NCBI RefSeq assembly: GCF_003399625.1
Contig: NZ_NBXA01000007.1
Coordinates: 62,001 to 126,000, forward strand
Origin: Subtercola boreus
GTDB lineage: Bacteria; Actinomycetota; Actinomycetes; Actinomycetales; Microbacteriaceae
Direction: 5' to 3'
DNA: 64,000 nucleotides
The position numbers and the translations under genes are program-made. Shown one piece after another: positions 45,025-55,033 of this stretch (position 1 is the first letter of the stretch; the number at the start of each line of letters is the position of its first letter). The notes under the pieces are model-generated. The model saw only the letters and a program-made list of their open reading frames with translations, had not been told where the DNA came from and ran no database searches.

Positions 45025-46341
45025 ATGAAACTGAAGTCACTCGCCGTCCTGCCCGTCATCGCCGCCCTGCTCTGCGCGGGTGTGACGGCCGCCCACGCGA
45101 TACCCGATATCACCGATCCCTTCGCCTCGCTTGCAGCGGGGTCGGAGCCCTCGCATATCCTTGTCGACGGCTTCGGCGACATCTACACGCTGAACACTGG
45201 GAACGGGTCGATCAGCAAGATCCACCCCGATGGCACGTTCGACGGCTCGTTCCACGCCGAGTTCCCGCCGCTCTCGCAGCCGAACTCGTTTGCGACAGAC
45301 GGTCATGGCGCGCTCTACGTGTCGAGTTACAGCGCGAGCACGGTGTGGCGGGTCGACAGCGCGACGGGCACCATCGATTCCGGCTTCTCGACGCATCTCG
45401 GAACTGAACTCGACGGCCAATTGCCCGAGTCAGTGACCGTGGACCTCGCGGGCAACATCTTCGTCGCAACCTACTCACCCGCAGCGGTCGTGAAGATCGC
45501 GCCCACCGGCGACGTTCTCGGGCGTTTTGCACTGGCCCTCGGATCGGGTCCGGTCGACATCACCACGGATTGGGCCGGTTCGGTCTATACGGCGAACGCA
45601 GGCGACAGCACAATATCCCGGGTCGCCTTCGGCGGGGCCGGTGCTGGGGTCGTGGACCGTCGCTTCGCCGTGCTCGACACCGGGGCGATGCCGATCTCGG
45701 TGACCAGCAACAATCGGGGGCAGCTCTACACCGCGAATTCGGGAGACAACACGGTGAGCACTATCGACCTCGCACTCCCGCCGGGCTCGGCTCCCGCTAC
45801 GACGACACTGATGCCGCCGGATTCGTATCCCTACAACGTCAGCTCCGACCGCCTGGGGAATGTGTTCGTGACCAACCTCGGTACAGCCTCGGTCTCGCTG
45901 TTCGAGTCGACGGGTCGTTTCACCCCCGTCGTGGCGCAGCTCACGAGCGCTGAGACGCCGGAAGCAGCGGCCATCAGCGGATACGGTCAGCTCTACACGG
46001 CCAATGGTCTCTCGAGCACAGTCACCCGGTTCGGATTGGGCCCGACCTTCGCGATGTCACCCGTAGCGTCGGCTCGGGTGGGAGACTCGTACAGCTCCGG
46101 TGTCACCGTCACCGGACTCGACCCGATGACCTTCTCCGTCACCGGCTTCCTCCCTCCCGGAATCGGGGTCGACAAAGGCACCGGCACCCTCGCCGGCACG
46201 CCGACCACGGCCGGGACCTTCACCTTCGATCTCGTTGCGGCGAACGTTGCGGGTGCGACAGCGCAGACGGTCACGATCACTGTCGCACCAGCGCCCGGCA
46301 GTACGGGCTGCTGGTACTGGCACGAGGCCTGTGGCCTCTAG
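45025..46341 (+). CDS. Secreted seven-blade beta-propeller protein with a C-terminal Ig-like (He_PIG) domain
   Basis: A 438-residue protein of unknown function. A signal peptide ends near Ala25 (TAAHA). Seven repeats of the type GxxYTANxxxSTVSRI start near residues 51, 95, 143, 185, 232, 278 and 321, which predicts a seven-bladed NHL/Vgb-type propeller. Residues about 343-420 match the putative Ig domain signature GFLPPGIGVDKGTGTLAGTP. The protein ends with CWYWHEACGL, a short tail with two cysteines. It has no catalytic motif that I can name. Base composition is somewhat less GC-rich than its neighbours, which may mean transfer. Confidence 0.72.
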   Translation: MKLKSLAVLPVIAALLCAGVTAAHAIPDITDPFASLAAGSEPSHILVDGFGDIYTLNTGNGSISKIHPDGTFDGSFHAEFPPLSQPNSFATDGHGALYVSSYSASTVWRVDSATGTIDSGFSTHLGTELDGQLPESVTVDLAGNIFVATYSPAAVVKIAPTGDVLGRFALALGSGPVDITTDWAGSVYTANAGDSTISRVAFGGAGAGVVDRRFAVLDTGAMPISVTSNNRGQLYTANSGDNTVSTIDLALPPGSAPATTTLMPPDSYPYNVSSDRLGNVFVTNLGTASVSLFESTGRFTPVVAQLTSAETPEAAAISGYGQLYTANGLSSTVTRFGLGPTFAMSPVASARVGDSYSSGVTVTGLDPMTFSVTGFLPPGIGVDKGTGTLAGTPTTAGTFTFDLVAANVAGATAQTVTITVAPAPGSTGCWYWHEACGL

Positions 46342-46379
46342 TGAGCGCGCGGCGGGCGGGCAGCGCGGGGCGGAGGGCG

Positions 46380-49300
46380 CTACGCGAGCAGGCCGCGGAT
46401 GTCGTCCGCGGTCAGGGCGCTGCTGAAGACGGCGTCGTCGTCCATGACGGCATCGAAGAGCTTCGACTTCTGCTCCTTCAGTGCCATGACCTTCTCCTCG
46501 ATGGTGTCCTGGGCGACAAGTCGGTAGACGTTGACGCTCTTCGTCTGGCCGATGCGATGGGTGCGGTCGATCGCCTGCGACTCCGTGGCGGGATTCCACC
46601 AGGGGTCGAGCAGGAAGACGTAGTCGGCTTCGGTGAGGTTCAGTCCGAATCCGCCCGCCTTCAAGCTGATCAGGAACACGGGGGAAGTACCCGATTTGAA
46701 CGAATCGATGATCTTTGCGCGGTTGCGGGAGGAGCCGTCGAGATACTCGAAGCCGATGCCCGCGGCCGTCAGCCTCTCGGCGGCCAGCCCGAGGAACGAG
46801 GTGAACTGGCTGAAGATCAGGGCACGATGACCTTCGGCCACGACATCGTCGAGCTGCTCGAGCAGGGCGTCGAGCTTGCTCGACGGGATCGACCGGTACT
46901 TCTCGTCGATGAGCGATGCGTCGAGGCTCAGCATCCGGAGCAGGGTGAGCGAGCGGAACACGATGAACCGGTTCTTGTCGAGATCGTCCACCAGGCCGAG
47001 GAGTTTCTGCCGCTCCTTCTGGAAGAAGGTGTCGTAGAGCCGGCGGTGTGCGGGGGAGAGAGCGATCTGCAGCACCTGCTCCTGTTTGGCAGGCAGCTCG
47101 GGAGCGACGAGCTGCTTGGTGCGCCGCATCATGAGCGGCCGGATGCGCCGCCGGAGCTTCGGCATCAGGGAGTCGTCGAGCATCCGTTCGATCGGGCGCA
47201 CATACTCCTCCGTGAATCGGCTCGCCGCCGGGAAGAGCCCGGGCGCAACGATGTCGAAGAGCGACCAGAGCTCCATCAGGTTGTTCTCGAGAGGCGTTCC
47301 CGTGATGGCCAGTTTGAAGGGAGCATCGAGTTCCTTGGCGCATTCGTGCAGCTTCGACGTGTGGTTCTTGACGAATTGGGCCTCATCGAGAATAAGGCCC
47401 GACCATTCGACAGCGCGGTACGCGGACGCGTCGAGCCGGAAGAGCGTGTAGCTCGTCACGACGACGTGGGCTCCCGCCGCGGCATCCGAGACGCTCTGCC
47501 GGCTTTTCGCCTGGGTCGACGTGATGCCCCGAACGAGCAGCCCGGGGGTGAAGCGCGCGGCCTCGGCCAGCCAGTTGGACACGACCGACGTCGGCGCGAC
47601 GACGAGGAAGGGCGGAGCATCCGGAGCCGCATTCCGCGCGTGCGCCAGCATCGCGAGCGTCTGGAGCGTCTTGCCGAGGCCCATGTCGTCGGCGAGCACG
47701 CCGCCGAGCCGCTGCTGCTCGAGAAAGGCGAGCCACTGGAAACCCTCGACCTGGTAGGGGCGAAGCGTCGCCTCGACGCCCGGCGGCACCTTCGGCTTGG
47801 GAATGTCCGTCAGCTCGTTCAGCCCGGTGACCGCCTCCCGCCAGGCGGCGGCCTGCACGGTGTCTTCAGCGAGTTCTTCGAATTCCGACCACAGGCTCGA
47901 CTGGTAGCGGCTGATGCGCACGCCGGTCTCCCACTCGTCGAGGGTGTCCGCCTCGTCGAGCAGTTCGCGCAGCCGGTCGAACACCGGATGATCGAGCGTC
48001 AGGTAGGTCTTGTCGATCATCAGGAGCTTCTTCTGGTTCTTTGCCAGCGCCTTGAAGAGGGGTCCGAACGGCACCTGGTAGCCGCCGACGTTCACTACGA
48101 CCCCGAGGTCGAACCAGTCGCGCTTGTCGCTCTCCACGGTGGTGAACGTGAGCTCGGGCTCGCCTGTGAGCTCGCGGTAGTCGGGGCGCTTTCCAACGAC
48201 GTCCACGCGAAGCCCGAGCTGGCCCTCCAGCCTCGGCAGGGTCTTGTCGGTGAAGATCGCCGCGTCGTACCCCTGCAGCGCCAGGCTGGGATTCAGCGGT
48301 TCGAGCGTGGCGACATCCAGGTCACCGAAGGCGTCGAGCGCCTCGATGGATGCGCCGTCGGGCTCGGCGGCGAGCACCTCTGCCACGCGGGCGAGCGTCT
48401 CGCGCTCGGTCGTGGGATCGCGGAGCACAGCGCTGGCGTCGTCGGATCGGCTCTCGCCGTCGGCATCCGGATAGAGCTCCGCCCGCACCATCCGTGAACC
48501 CACCGCGTACTCCCAGCTCCAGTCGAGCGAGAGTACGCTCTTCGCGCGGAACCGTGCTGCGAGCACGAGCACCGGGGGCACCACCTCGGGCAGCTCGACG
48601 GAATCGTCGGGACTGTCGACGTCGATCGAGCGTCGCAGCCGTGGGAGGAAGTCCTCGACGAACTCGTCGACCTCGTCGGGCGGCACCACGATGTCGGTGT
48701 TTCTCTCGAGCAGTTCCAGAGCCTGCTCACTGAGCCCGTTCGGCACGGGCGCGATGCTCACGCGGAGCGCGGGCAGGAGCTCGTAGCTGTACACACCGTG
48801 GGAGCCGATCGCCCCGACCGACTGGCGCGGCGATGCGGTGCCGTCGATCACGGCGACGGCGGCGAGCTGCAGCGCGCCGGCTGTTCCGCGGGTCGCGTCG
48901 AGTCGCACAGAGCCTTCAAATCCCCGGCTGATGACCGCGCTCTTCTTCGTGCCGAGGAGCGGGATCCCGAGCCTCGCGGCCTCGTCGAGCAGGTGCCAGA
49001 GCAGCGGGCTCGTGAATTCGTCGAGGTACAGCCAGTCGGTCTCGTGCCCGGTGTAGAGCTCTCGGGTGGCCCGGTGCACCGCAGCGAACTGGGCGAACCA
49101 GCGCAGGTGCTCCGGCTCGAGGTTGAGCCGGTTCACCTGGTGCGTGAACGAGGACCACGTGACGTTCGCCTTGATATACCCGCCGGAATCGGAACGGATG
49201 ACAGGCCGAACCCCCAGCCTCCGAGGTGGTTGCCCGATCGTGTCGTCGTTCGCCTTCGACGCCTGAGCGGGTCGCGACGCTGGCCCCCGCCACTGTTCCC

Positions 49301-50171
49301 GCGTGCGCGGAACGAATTCGCGCACCTCGAACTGCAGCCCCATGCGGGTGGGCGGTTTCGGTGTGCCACCGCGTGCGCGGCCCGCCGATCGGGTTCCGGA
49401 TGTCGCGGCGGCACCGCCACCCGGCGCGCTGGCCGCGCCCGCGGCACCGCCGACGATCGCGCGCCAATCCCCCTCGTCGATCTCGGGCTTGCGGATGACC
49501 GCGGGAGCCAGGCTCGGATACCACTCGGTCCCACGGTCCCATGCCATCGCGGCGTCGGCGTGACTCTCCACGTCGAGCAGCCCGGCGGTGGGCTCGGGCG
49601 AGGAATCGGGGGTCGGAGCCGAGGCCGCCGCCGGAGCCGCCGCCGATCCGCCTTCCTCCCCGTCGAGTGCGCGGAGTCGACGGGCTCCGCCCTCGCCGAC
49701 ATCGGCCGGCAGGTGGGCCCGGGGTGCCGCCAGCGCGCCGTTCTCGGCGTGGCCGAGGTCGCGGAGGTACGCCTGATTGCTGCTCAGCAGGGTCGCGGCG
49801 ACGTGTTTGCAGTTGGTCTGCACCGGGCAGGAGCAGGTGGAGCTGAGCGGCAGCCAGTATCCGTTCGCCATGCGGGTGAGCCGCGTGCGGCAGAGGTAGG
49901 GGAGGGGACCGGTGCCCACGACTTCGGCGGCCAGGGCCCCGCCGCTGCCCGTGGGCGTTTCGTCGACCGCCTCTGGCGCTCTGCCGGGTTCCCCGGGTTC
50001 AGCGTCTACGCCGCGTTCCCCGGGTCCAGCGTCCGCGCGGGCATCCGGTTTCCAGCGCAGCCCGAGCACGGATTCGGCTCGTGCGTAGGCCCGGCCCCGG
50101 TCGTACGCACCTCGGCCGACGAGTCGCACGATGTCTGCGGCGTCGACCAGCGGAAAGGCGGAAGACGGCAT
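46380..50171 (-). CDS. SNF2-family helicase with N-terminal SWIM zinc finger
   Basis: A 1263-residue DNA-dependent ATPase. The SWIM finger is CSCPVQTNCKH at about residues 112-122. A long middle part of unknown fold is followed by the SNF2 motor: ADDMGLGKTLQT (Walker A, about 826-837), ILDEAQFVKN (about 927-936), FSQFTSFLG and AIDRTHRIGQ (about 1200-1209). Such proteins translocate on DNA and are common in actinobacteria near stand-alone positions; the exact role is unknown. A low-complexity, acidic region occupies about 48-80 and 180-215. Confidence 0.9.
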   Translation of the reverse strand: MPSSAFPLVDAADIVRLVGRGAYDRGRAYARAESVLGLRWKPDARADAGPGERGVDAEPGEPGRAPEAVDETPTGSGGALAAEVVGTGPLPYLCRTRLTRMANGYWLPLSSTCSCPVQTNCKHVAATLLSSNQAYLRDLGHAENGALAAPRAHLPADVGEGGARRLRALDGEEGGSAAAPAAASAPTPDSSPEPTAGLLDVESHADAAMAWDRGTEWYPSLAPAVIRKPEIDEGDWRAIVGGAAGAASAPGGGAAATSGTRSAGRARGGTPKPPTRMGLQFEVREFVPRTREQWRGPASRPAQASKANDDTIGQPPRRLGVRPVIRSDSGGYIKANVTWSSFTHQVNRLNLEPEHLRWFAQFAAVHRATRELYTGHETDWLYLDEFTSPLLWHLLDEAARLGIPLLGTKKSAVISRGFEGSVRLDATRGTAGALQLAAVAVIDGTASPRQSVGAIGSHGVYSYELLPALRVSIAPVPNGLSEQALELLERNTDIVVPPDEVDEFVEDFLPRLRRSIDVDSPDDSVELPEVVPPVLVLAARFRAKSVLSLDWSWEYAVGSRMVRAELYPDADGESRSDDASAVLRDPTTERETLARVAEVLAAEPDGASIEALDAFGDLDVATLEPLNPSLALQGYDAAIFTDKTLPRLEGQLGLRVDVVGKRPDYRELTGEPELTFTTVESDKRDWFDLGVVVNVGGYQVPFGPLFKALAKNQKKLLMIDKTYLTLDHPVFDRLRELLDEADTLDEWETGVRISRYQSSLWSEFEELAEDTVQAAAWREAVTGLNELTDIPKPKVPPGVEATLRPYQVEGFQWLAFLEQQRLGGVLADDMGLGKTLQTLAMLAHARNAAPDAPPFLVVAPTSVVSNWLAEAARFTPGLLVRGITSTQAKSRQSVSDAAAGAHVVVTSYTLFRLDASAYRAVEWSGLILDEAQFVKNHTSKLHECAKELDAPFKLAITGTPLENNLMELWSLFDIVAPGLFPAASRFTEEYVRPIERMLDDSLMPKLRRRIRPLMMRRTKQLVAPELPAKQEQVLQIALSPAHRRLYDTFFQKERQKLLGLVDDLDKNRFIVFRSLTLLRMLSLDASLIDEKYRSIPSSKLDALLEQLDDVVAEGHRALIFSQFTSFLGLAAERLTAAGIGFEYLDGSSRNRAKIIDSFKSGTSPVFLISLKAGGFGLNLTEADYVFLLDPWWNPATESQAIDRTHRIGQTKSVNVYRLVAQDTIEEKVMALKEQKSKLFDAVMDDDAVFSSALTADDIRGLLA

Positions 50172-50266
50172 GCCCCCATGTTCTCACGCCCCGCCGACGC
50201 CGCCTCCGGTCTGCGGCCCGCCGATGAGCTCGGTGCAACCCGCTGGGCAGTGGACAGCTTCCGGAG

Positions 50267-52057
50267 CTACGCCGCGCTGTCGGTGATTTCGAGCAACCGG
50301 TGCCCCGACGAGACGGTCGCACCGACCGCCGCATCGATCGACGTCACGGTGCCGTCTTTGTGCGCCTGGATGGGCTGCTCCATCTTCATCGCCTCGAGCA
50401 CGAGAATCAGGTCGCCCTTGACGACCCTGTCGCCCTCGGCGACGGCGACCTTGACGATGGTGGCCTGCATGGGGGCCTTCACGGCGTTGCCGGTGGAACT
50501 TCCACTCACCGACGAGCCAGCGCTTCGCCGGGGGGCGGCCCCGAGGGCCTGGCTGCCGCCGCGCGATCCACCGGAGGCCGCTGCCATCAGGCGTTCGGGC
50601 AGCACGACCTCGATGCGCTTGCCGTCGACCTCGACGACGACGGTGTTCAGGGCGGGGGCGGGGGTGGCGGCATCCAGTGACCCGCTCCACGGCTCGATCG
50701 TGTTGTCGAACTCGGTCTCGATCCACCGGGTGTAGACACCGAAGGGCGTGCCGGCCGCGGGGGCGAAGGCCGGGTCGCGCACGATCGCGCGGTGGAACGG
50801 CAGAACGGTGGGGAGCCCCGCGACCTCGAACTCGTCGAGGGCGCGCCGGGCGCGTTCGAGAGCCTCTTCACGCGTGGCTCCCGTCACGATGAGCTTGGCG
50901 AGCAGCGAGTCGAACGAGCCGGAGATGACGTCGCCCGCCTGCACGCCGCTGTCGACACGGATGCCCGGGCCGCCCGGCGCCTTGAAGACGTGCACCGGGC
51001 CGGGGCTCGGCAGGAATCCGCGGCCGGCGTCTTCCCCGTTGATGCGGAACTCGAAGGAGTGCCCGCGGGGGGCGGGATCGTCGTACCCGAGCACGCCGCC
51101 AGCGGCCAGCCGGAACTGCTCCCGCACGAGGTCGATGCCGGTGATCTCCTCGGAGACCGGATGCTCGACCTGCAGGCGCGTGTTCACCTCGAGGAACGAG
51201 ACGGTGCCGTCGACCGCCACGAGGAACTCGCACGTTCCGGCGCCGACATAGCCGACCTCTTTGAGGATCGCCTTCGACGCGCGATACAACTCGGTGACCT
51301 GCGCCTCACTGAGGAACGGCGCGGGGGCCTCCTCGACGAGCTTCTGGTGTCGCCGCTGCAGCGAGCAGTCGCGGGTCGACACGACGACGACATTGCCGTG
51401 GGCGTCGGCGAGGCACTGGGTCTCGACGTGGCGCGGCCGGTCGAGGTACTTCTCGACGAAGCACTCGCCGCGGCCGAAGGCGGTGATCGCCTCGCGGGTC
51501 GCGGATTCGAAGAGCTCGGGAATCTCCTCGACGGTGCGCGCGACCTTCAGGCCGCGGCCGCCCCCGCCGAAGGCAGCCTTGATGGCGACAGGCAGGCCGT
51601 GCTGGGCCACGAACTCGAGTACTTCGTCGGCCCCGGAGACCGGATCCAGCGTGCCGGGGGCGAGCGGCGCGCCGACGCGCTCGGCGATGTGCCGGGCCGA
51701 CACCTTGTCGCCCAGCAGCTCGATGGCCGAGGGGGAGGGGCCGATCCAGACCAGCCCGGCGTCGATGACGGCCTGGGCGAAGGAGGCGTTCTCGGCGAGG
51801 AAGCCGTAGCCCGGATGCACGGCATCGGCGCCGGACCGCTTGGCGACCGAGAGGATCTTGTCGATGACGAGGTATGTCTCAGCGCTGGTGGTGCCACCGA
51901 GGGCATACGCCTCGTCGGCGAGCTGCACGTGCAGGGCATCCCTGTCTTGGTCGGCGTAGACCGCGACGGAGCCGATTCCACTGTCTTTTGCTGCCCGGAT
52001 CACGCGCACCGCGATCTCGCCGCGGTTGGCAATGAGGACTTTCGTAATTCGGGACAT
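50267..52057 (-). CDS. accA: Acyl-CoA carboxylase alpha subunit (biotin carboxylase plus biotin carrier)
   Basis: Carboxylates biotin and hands it to the AccD partner. The 596-residue protein has an ATP-grasp biotin carboxylase domain ([11 protein letters not shown] at the start; [12 protein letters not shown] for [18 protein letters not shown]) and a C-terminal biotinyl domain with [10 protein letters not shown], where the Lys is biotinylated by BirA. The ATG at 52057 was chosen to match homologues. It is distant from accD and accE in this window but in the same neighbourhood, as is M. tuberculosis accA3. Confidence 0.95.
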   Translation of the reverse strand: MSRITKVLIANRGEIAVRVIRAAKDSGIGSVAVYADQDRDALHVQLADEAYALGGTTSAETYLVIDKILSVAKRSGADAVHPGYGFLAENASFAQAVIDAGLVWIGPSPSAIELLGDKVSARHIAERVGAPLAPGTLDPVSGADEVLEFVAQHGLPVAIKAAFGGGGRGLKVARTVEEIPELFESATREAITAFGRGECFVEKYLDRPRHVETQCLADAHGNVVVVSTRDCSLQRRHQKLVEEAPAPFLSEAQVTELYRASKAILKEVGYVGAGTCEFLVAVDGTVSFLEVNTRLQVEHPVSEEITGIDLVREQFRLAAGGVLGYDDPAPRGHSFEFRINGEDAGRGFLPSPGPVHVFKAPGGPGIRVDSGVQAGDVISGSFDSLLAKLIVTGATREEALERARRALDEFEVAGLPTVLPFHRAIVRDPAFAPAAGTPFGVYTRWIETEFDNTIEPWSGSLDAATPAPALNTVVVEVDGKRIEVVLPERLMAAASGGSRGGSQALGAAPRRSAGSSVSGSSTGNAVKAPMQATIVKVAVAEGDRVVKGDLILVLEAMKMEQPIQAHKDGTVTSIDAAVGATVSSGHRLLEITDSAA

Positions 52058-52065
52058 AGTCCCAT

Positions 52066-52071
52066 AGCCTA
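52066..52071 (-). promoter_or_regulatory. Leaderless-type -10 box (TAGGCT) for accA
   Basis: On the minus strand TAGGCT is followed by eight bases and the ATG at 52057. Confidence 0.45.
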
Positions 52072-52136
52072 TTCGCCCGGCGGGCCACCCTTTTGGCACG
52101 TGCCTACAAAAATGCGGGATCGAACGGCGCGAACAT

Positions 52137-52877
52137 CTACAACGGAGGTGTCGGCGGAGCGTTCCAGAGCTCGGTGATGCTGATGCCGAACTGAGCGAAC
52201 AGGTCGCGGAGGGTCGGCAGCGACATCCCGATCACCGTCGACGGTGCACCGCTGATGCTCCGGATGAACGGGGCGGCCATCCCGTCGATGGTGAAGGCGC
52301 CGGCGACCTCGAGTGGCTCCCCGGAGGCGACGTAGGCGTCGATCTCGGCGTCGGTGATGTCGTCGGCAAACTCGACGCTGGCGCTGGTGACAGCGCCCCG
52401 GCCGGTCACGGGCGGGAGGGCGAGCGGCGCCGGGGATGCTGTGGCCGTCTCTCGGCCTCGGGTCGCCGGCACCGATGTGCGCGGCACCAGAGCGGCGGAG
52501 AGGCGGTGGTCGATCATCCAGTGCCCACTGTGCAGCACGCCGGAGCGCCCGCGCTGGCGGCGCCAGCGGTCCCGCGCGACGTCGGGCAGGTGCGGCTTGC
52601 CGTAGATCACGCCGTCGAACTCGAAGGCCGAGTCCCCGCCCAGCACGAAGCCGTCGATCGGTTCGCCGCCGGGGGCCCCGCCCACTACGGCCTCGGCCTT
52701 CAGCCGCGCGAGCAACAGCACGAGCTCCTCCGCGGCCAGCGGTCGGCCCGAGGCCTTCTCGGCGGCGAGCACCGCGGCCTCCTCGTCGACGTGCGAGGGC
52801 AGGATGACCGGTTCGATGCCGATCTGGCGAAGGAGGGCGAGCCGGGCGGGCGAAGTCGAGGCGAGGTAGAGCCGCAT
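52137..52877 (-). CDS. Maf-family nucleoside triphosphate pyrophosphatase
   Basis: Hydrolyses non-canonical or modified nucleotides. It is 246 residues, longer than the usual 190-220. The start [18 protein letters not shown] is typical, as are [16 protein letters not shown] (in place of the more common ADTVV) and [15 protein letters not shown]. About 30 extra residues (about 131-161, Pro/Ala/Thr/Arg-rich) sit before the strand beginning TSASVEF. It precedes accA on the same strand. Confidence 0.88.
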   Translation of the reverse strand: MRLYLASTSPARLALLRQIGIEPVILPSHVDEEAAVLAAEKASGRPLAAEELVLLLARLKAEAVVGGAPGGEPIDGFVLGGDSAFEFDGVIYGKPHLPDVARDRWRRQRGRSGVLHSGHWMIDHRLSAALVPRTSVPATRGRETATASPAPLALPPVTGRGAVTSASVEFADDITDAEIDAYVASGEPLEVAGAFTIDGMAAPFIRSISGAPSTVIGMSLPTLRDLFAQFGISITELWNAPPTPPL

Positions 52878-52883
52878 GGATCG

Positions 52884-52889
52884 AGCCTA
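52884..52889 (-). promoter_or_regulatory. Leaderless -10 box (TAGGCT) for maf
   Basis: On the minus strand TAGGCT is followed by six bases and the ATG at 52877. Confidence 0.55.
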
Positions 52890-53004
52890 GCGACAGGTGC
52901 CCAGGACTTGCAGCCGCTCCTCCACAGGCGCGTACCTCGTCGAGTTCTGCACAGGATGCTCGGGGCCCGCGACCCGCCGACGTCATCTGTGTGACGCTTG
53001 GTTC

Positions 53005-54270
53005 ATGACAGACAAGTACAGCGCCGACGTCGAACTCGACGTCACGAACGTGGCCCACGGCGGGGTCTCCGTTGCACGGCTCGACGGCCGGGTGGTCTTC
53101 GTGGCCGACAGCCTTCCCGGCGAGAGGGTGCGGGCACGCATCTCCAGCGACGACCACTCCTCGTTCTGGCGGGCTGAGACTCTCGAGGTGCTCGAGGCCT
53201 CACCGCACCGTCGTCCGCACATCTGGGCCGATGCCGCGCTCGATCGCGACCCGGCGAGGCGTGCAGGCGGAGCCGAGTTCGGCCACATCGCCCTGCCGTG
53301 GCAGCGGGAGCTGAAGCGCCAGGTGCTGGTCGATTCGCTCGGTCGCTTCGGCAAGCTCGCCGACGACCACCCGGCGCGCGGCGTCGACGTGGAAGCGGTC
53401 GACGGCGACGACGCGGCGAACGGCCTCGGCTGGCGCACCCGCGTGAGCCTGCACGTCGATGAAGACGGCATCGTCGGTCCCTATGCCGCGCGCTCCCACC
53501 GGGTCGTCGCGGTCGACACCCTGCCCCTGGCCACCGCTGCCGTGGAGTACGCCTCGCCACTGGATGAGCGGCTGCTCGGTGCCGAGCGCGTCGACGTGAT
53601 CAGCGACGGGCGCCGCGGCGCGCGGGTCGTCGTGCGGGCGGAGGGCCGCACCGCGGGGGAGGGAACCCCGATCACCGAGCGGGTCGGCGACCGGGAGTTC
53701 CGGCTGGAGGAGCTCGGCTTCTGGCAGGTGCACCATGGGGCTGCCCAGACGCTCAGCGCGGGAGTCCGCGCCCAGCTGTTCGAGGAGCTCTTCGATGCCG
53801 ACGCCCCGAACCTCGACCTCTACGGCGGGGTGGGGCTGTTGGCGGCCGCTCTGGCACACCGGTCGGGAACCTCCACCCGGGTGGAGACGGTCGAGAGCGA
53901 CCGCCGTGCCACCGCGAACGCCGAATTCAACCTGCGGGACCTGCCGAAGGCGACGGCTGTCACCGCGCGCGTCGAGCGTTACCTCACGGATCGGCTGAAG
54001 AATGCCTCCTCTGCCGACCGGGCGGGCTTCAGCCGGGCCTCCGTGGTGCTCGACCCCCCACGGGCCGGCGCCGGCAAGGCGGTCGTGCAGAGCCTGCTGC
54101 AGCTACGGCCGGCCCAGCTGGTCTACGTGGCCTGCGACCCTGTCGCCTTCTCTCGGGATCTCGCGCAGCTCACGACGGGCGGGTACGAGCTCCGCAGTCT
54201 TCGGGCGTTCGACCTGTTCCCGCACACGCACCACGTCGAGGCGCTCGCCGTGCTGACGCCAGCGTCATGA
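53005..54270 (+). CDS. TrmA/RumA-like class I RNA m5U methyltransferase
   Basis: A 421-residue SAM-dependent methyltransferase. A TRAM domain begins the protein (DVELDVTNVAHGGVSVARLDGRVVFV, about 7-65). The catalytic domain has NLDLYGGVGLLAAAL (SAM), VLDPPRAGAG and the nucleophile Cys in VYVACDPVAFSRD. The four iron-sulfur cysteines of RumA are missing (its GGC-type stretch reads AGGAEFGHIALPWQ). The ATG at 53005 was chosen over an upstream frame because it begins the TRAM domain. The target is probably m5U in rRNA or tRNA. Confidence 0.86.
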   Translation: MTDKYSADVELDVTNVAHGGVSVARLDGRVVFVADSLPGERVRARISSDDHSSFWRAETLEVLEASPHRRPHIWADAALDRDPARRAGGAEFGHIALPWQRELKRQVLVDSLGRFGKLADDHPARGVDVEAVDGDDAANGLGWRTRVSLHVDEDGIVGPYAARSHRVVAVDTLPLATAAVEYASPLDERLLGAERVDVISDGRRGARVVVRAEGRTAGEGTPITERVGDREFRLEELGFWQVHHGAAQTLSAGVRAQLFEELFDADAPNLDLYGGVGLLAAALAHRSGTSTRVETVESDRRATANAEFNLRDLPKATAVTARVERYLTDRLKNASSADRAGFSRASVVLDPPRAGAGKAVVQSLLQLRPAQLVYVACDPVAFSRDLAQLTTGGYELRSLRAFDLFPHTHHVEALAVLTPAS

Positions 54271-54361
54271 GCGGTGGGGCGGGGGGCGCCACCGATACCG
54301 GGTTCCCCTACGATGGCAGGAAACACGGGCAGCAGACGATGGCGACGAGGGGTGGCACACG

Positions 54362-55033
54362 GTGAGTGATCCGACGGCGCCCGTTCTGGTCGGGATCGTC
54401 GACGATCACGAGTCGGTGCTGCTCGGCATCCGGGCCGCCTGCCTCGACGAGGGTTACGAGGTCGTGGGCTCCGGCGCGACGATGGATGCCCTCCTCGGCA
54501 GCCTCGCCGGAACACGGGTGAACGTGGTCGTGATGGACCTGAGCCTCGGCGACGGCTCCAGCGTCACCGACAATGTACTGCGCGCACGGGCCGCCGGGGC
54601 CGCCGTGCTGGTGCACAGCATCGCCGACCGCACGGGGAGCATCCGTGAAGCGCTCGCCGCCGGTGCGGCAGGCGTGATCCCGAAGACCAGCGCGACCAGG
54701 ATCGTGATGGCCGCCATCGCGAGCGTCGCGCGGGGCGAGGTTCTGAACAACCTGGAGTGGGCGAGCGCCATCGATGCCGATCGCGAGTTCGCCAAGGCGC
54801 AGCTCGGCCCGAGGGAGCAGCACGTGCTGCACCTCTACGCGTCGGGGCTGCCGCTCAAGGCCGTTGCCGCGCAACTCGGCATCGCCCCGTCGACCGCCCG
54901 GGAGTACCTCGACAGGGTGCGGGCGAAGTACGTCGAGGTCGGGCGTCCGGCACCGACGAAGGTCGACCTCCTGAGGCGGGCGGTCGAAGACGGGATCCTC
55001 GCCATCGACGATGTGAGCAATGTCGGTCGTTAG
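54362..55033 (+). CDS. LuxR/NarL-type response regulator
   Basis: A 223-residue DNA-binding regulator. The receiver domain has the acidic pair in IVDDHES, the phospho-acceptor Asp in VVVMDLSLGDG and the Lys in VIPKTS. The C-terminal helix-turn-helix is LGPREQHVLHLYASGLPLKAVAAQLGIAPSTAREYL, which recognises DNA. The GTG start has ACGAGGGG upstream; TACGAT at about 54309-54314 may be the -10 box. It overlaps the histidine kinase gene by 14 bases. Confidence 0.92.
   Translation: MSDPTAPVLVGIVDDHESVLLGIRAACLDEGYEVVGSGATMDALLGSLAGTRVNVVVMDLSLGDGSSVTDNVLRARAAGAAVLVHSIADRTGSIREALAAGAAGVIPKTSATRIVMAAIASVARGEVLNNLEWASAIDADREFAKAQLGPREQHVLHLYASGLPLKAVAAQLGIAPSTAREYLDRVRAKYVEVGRPAPTKVDLLRRAVEDGILAIDDVSNVGR

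Noticed and set aside
46341-48497. Plus-strand open frame of 718 codons
   Set aside because: It is antisense to the C-terminal motor domain of the SNF2 helicase and rich in Arg/Glu/Gly, a shadow.
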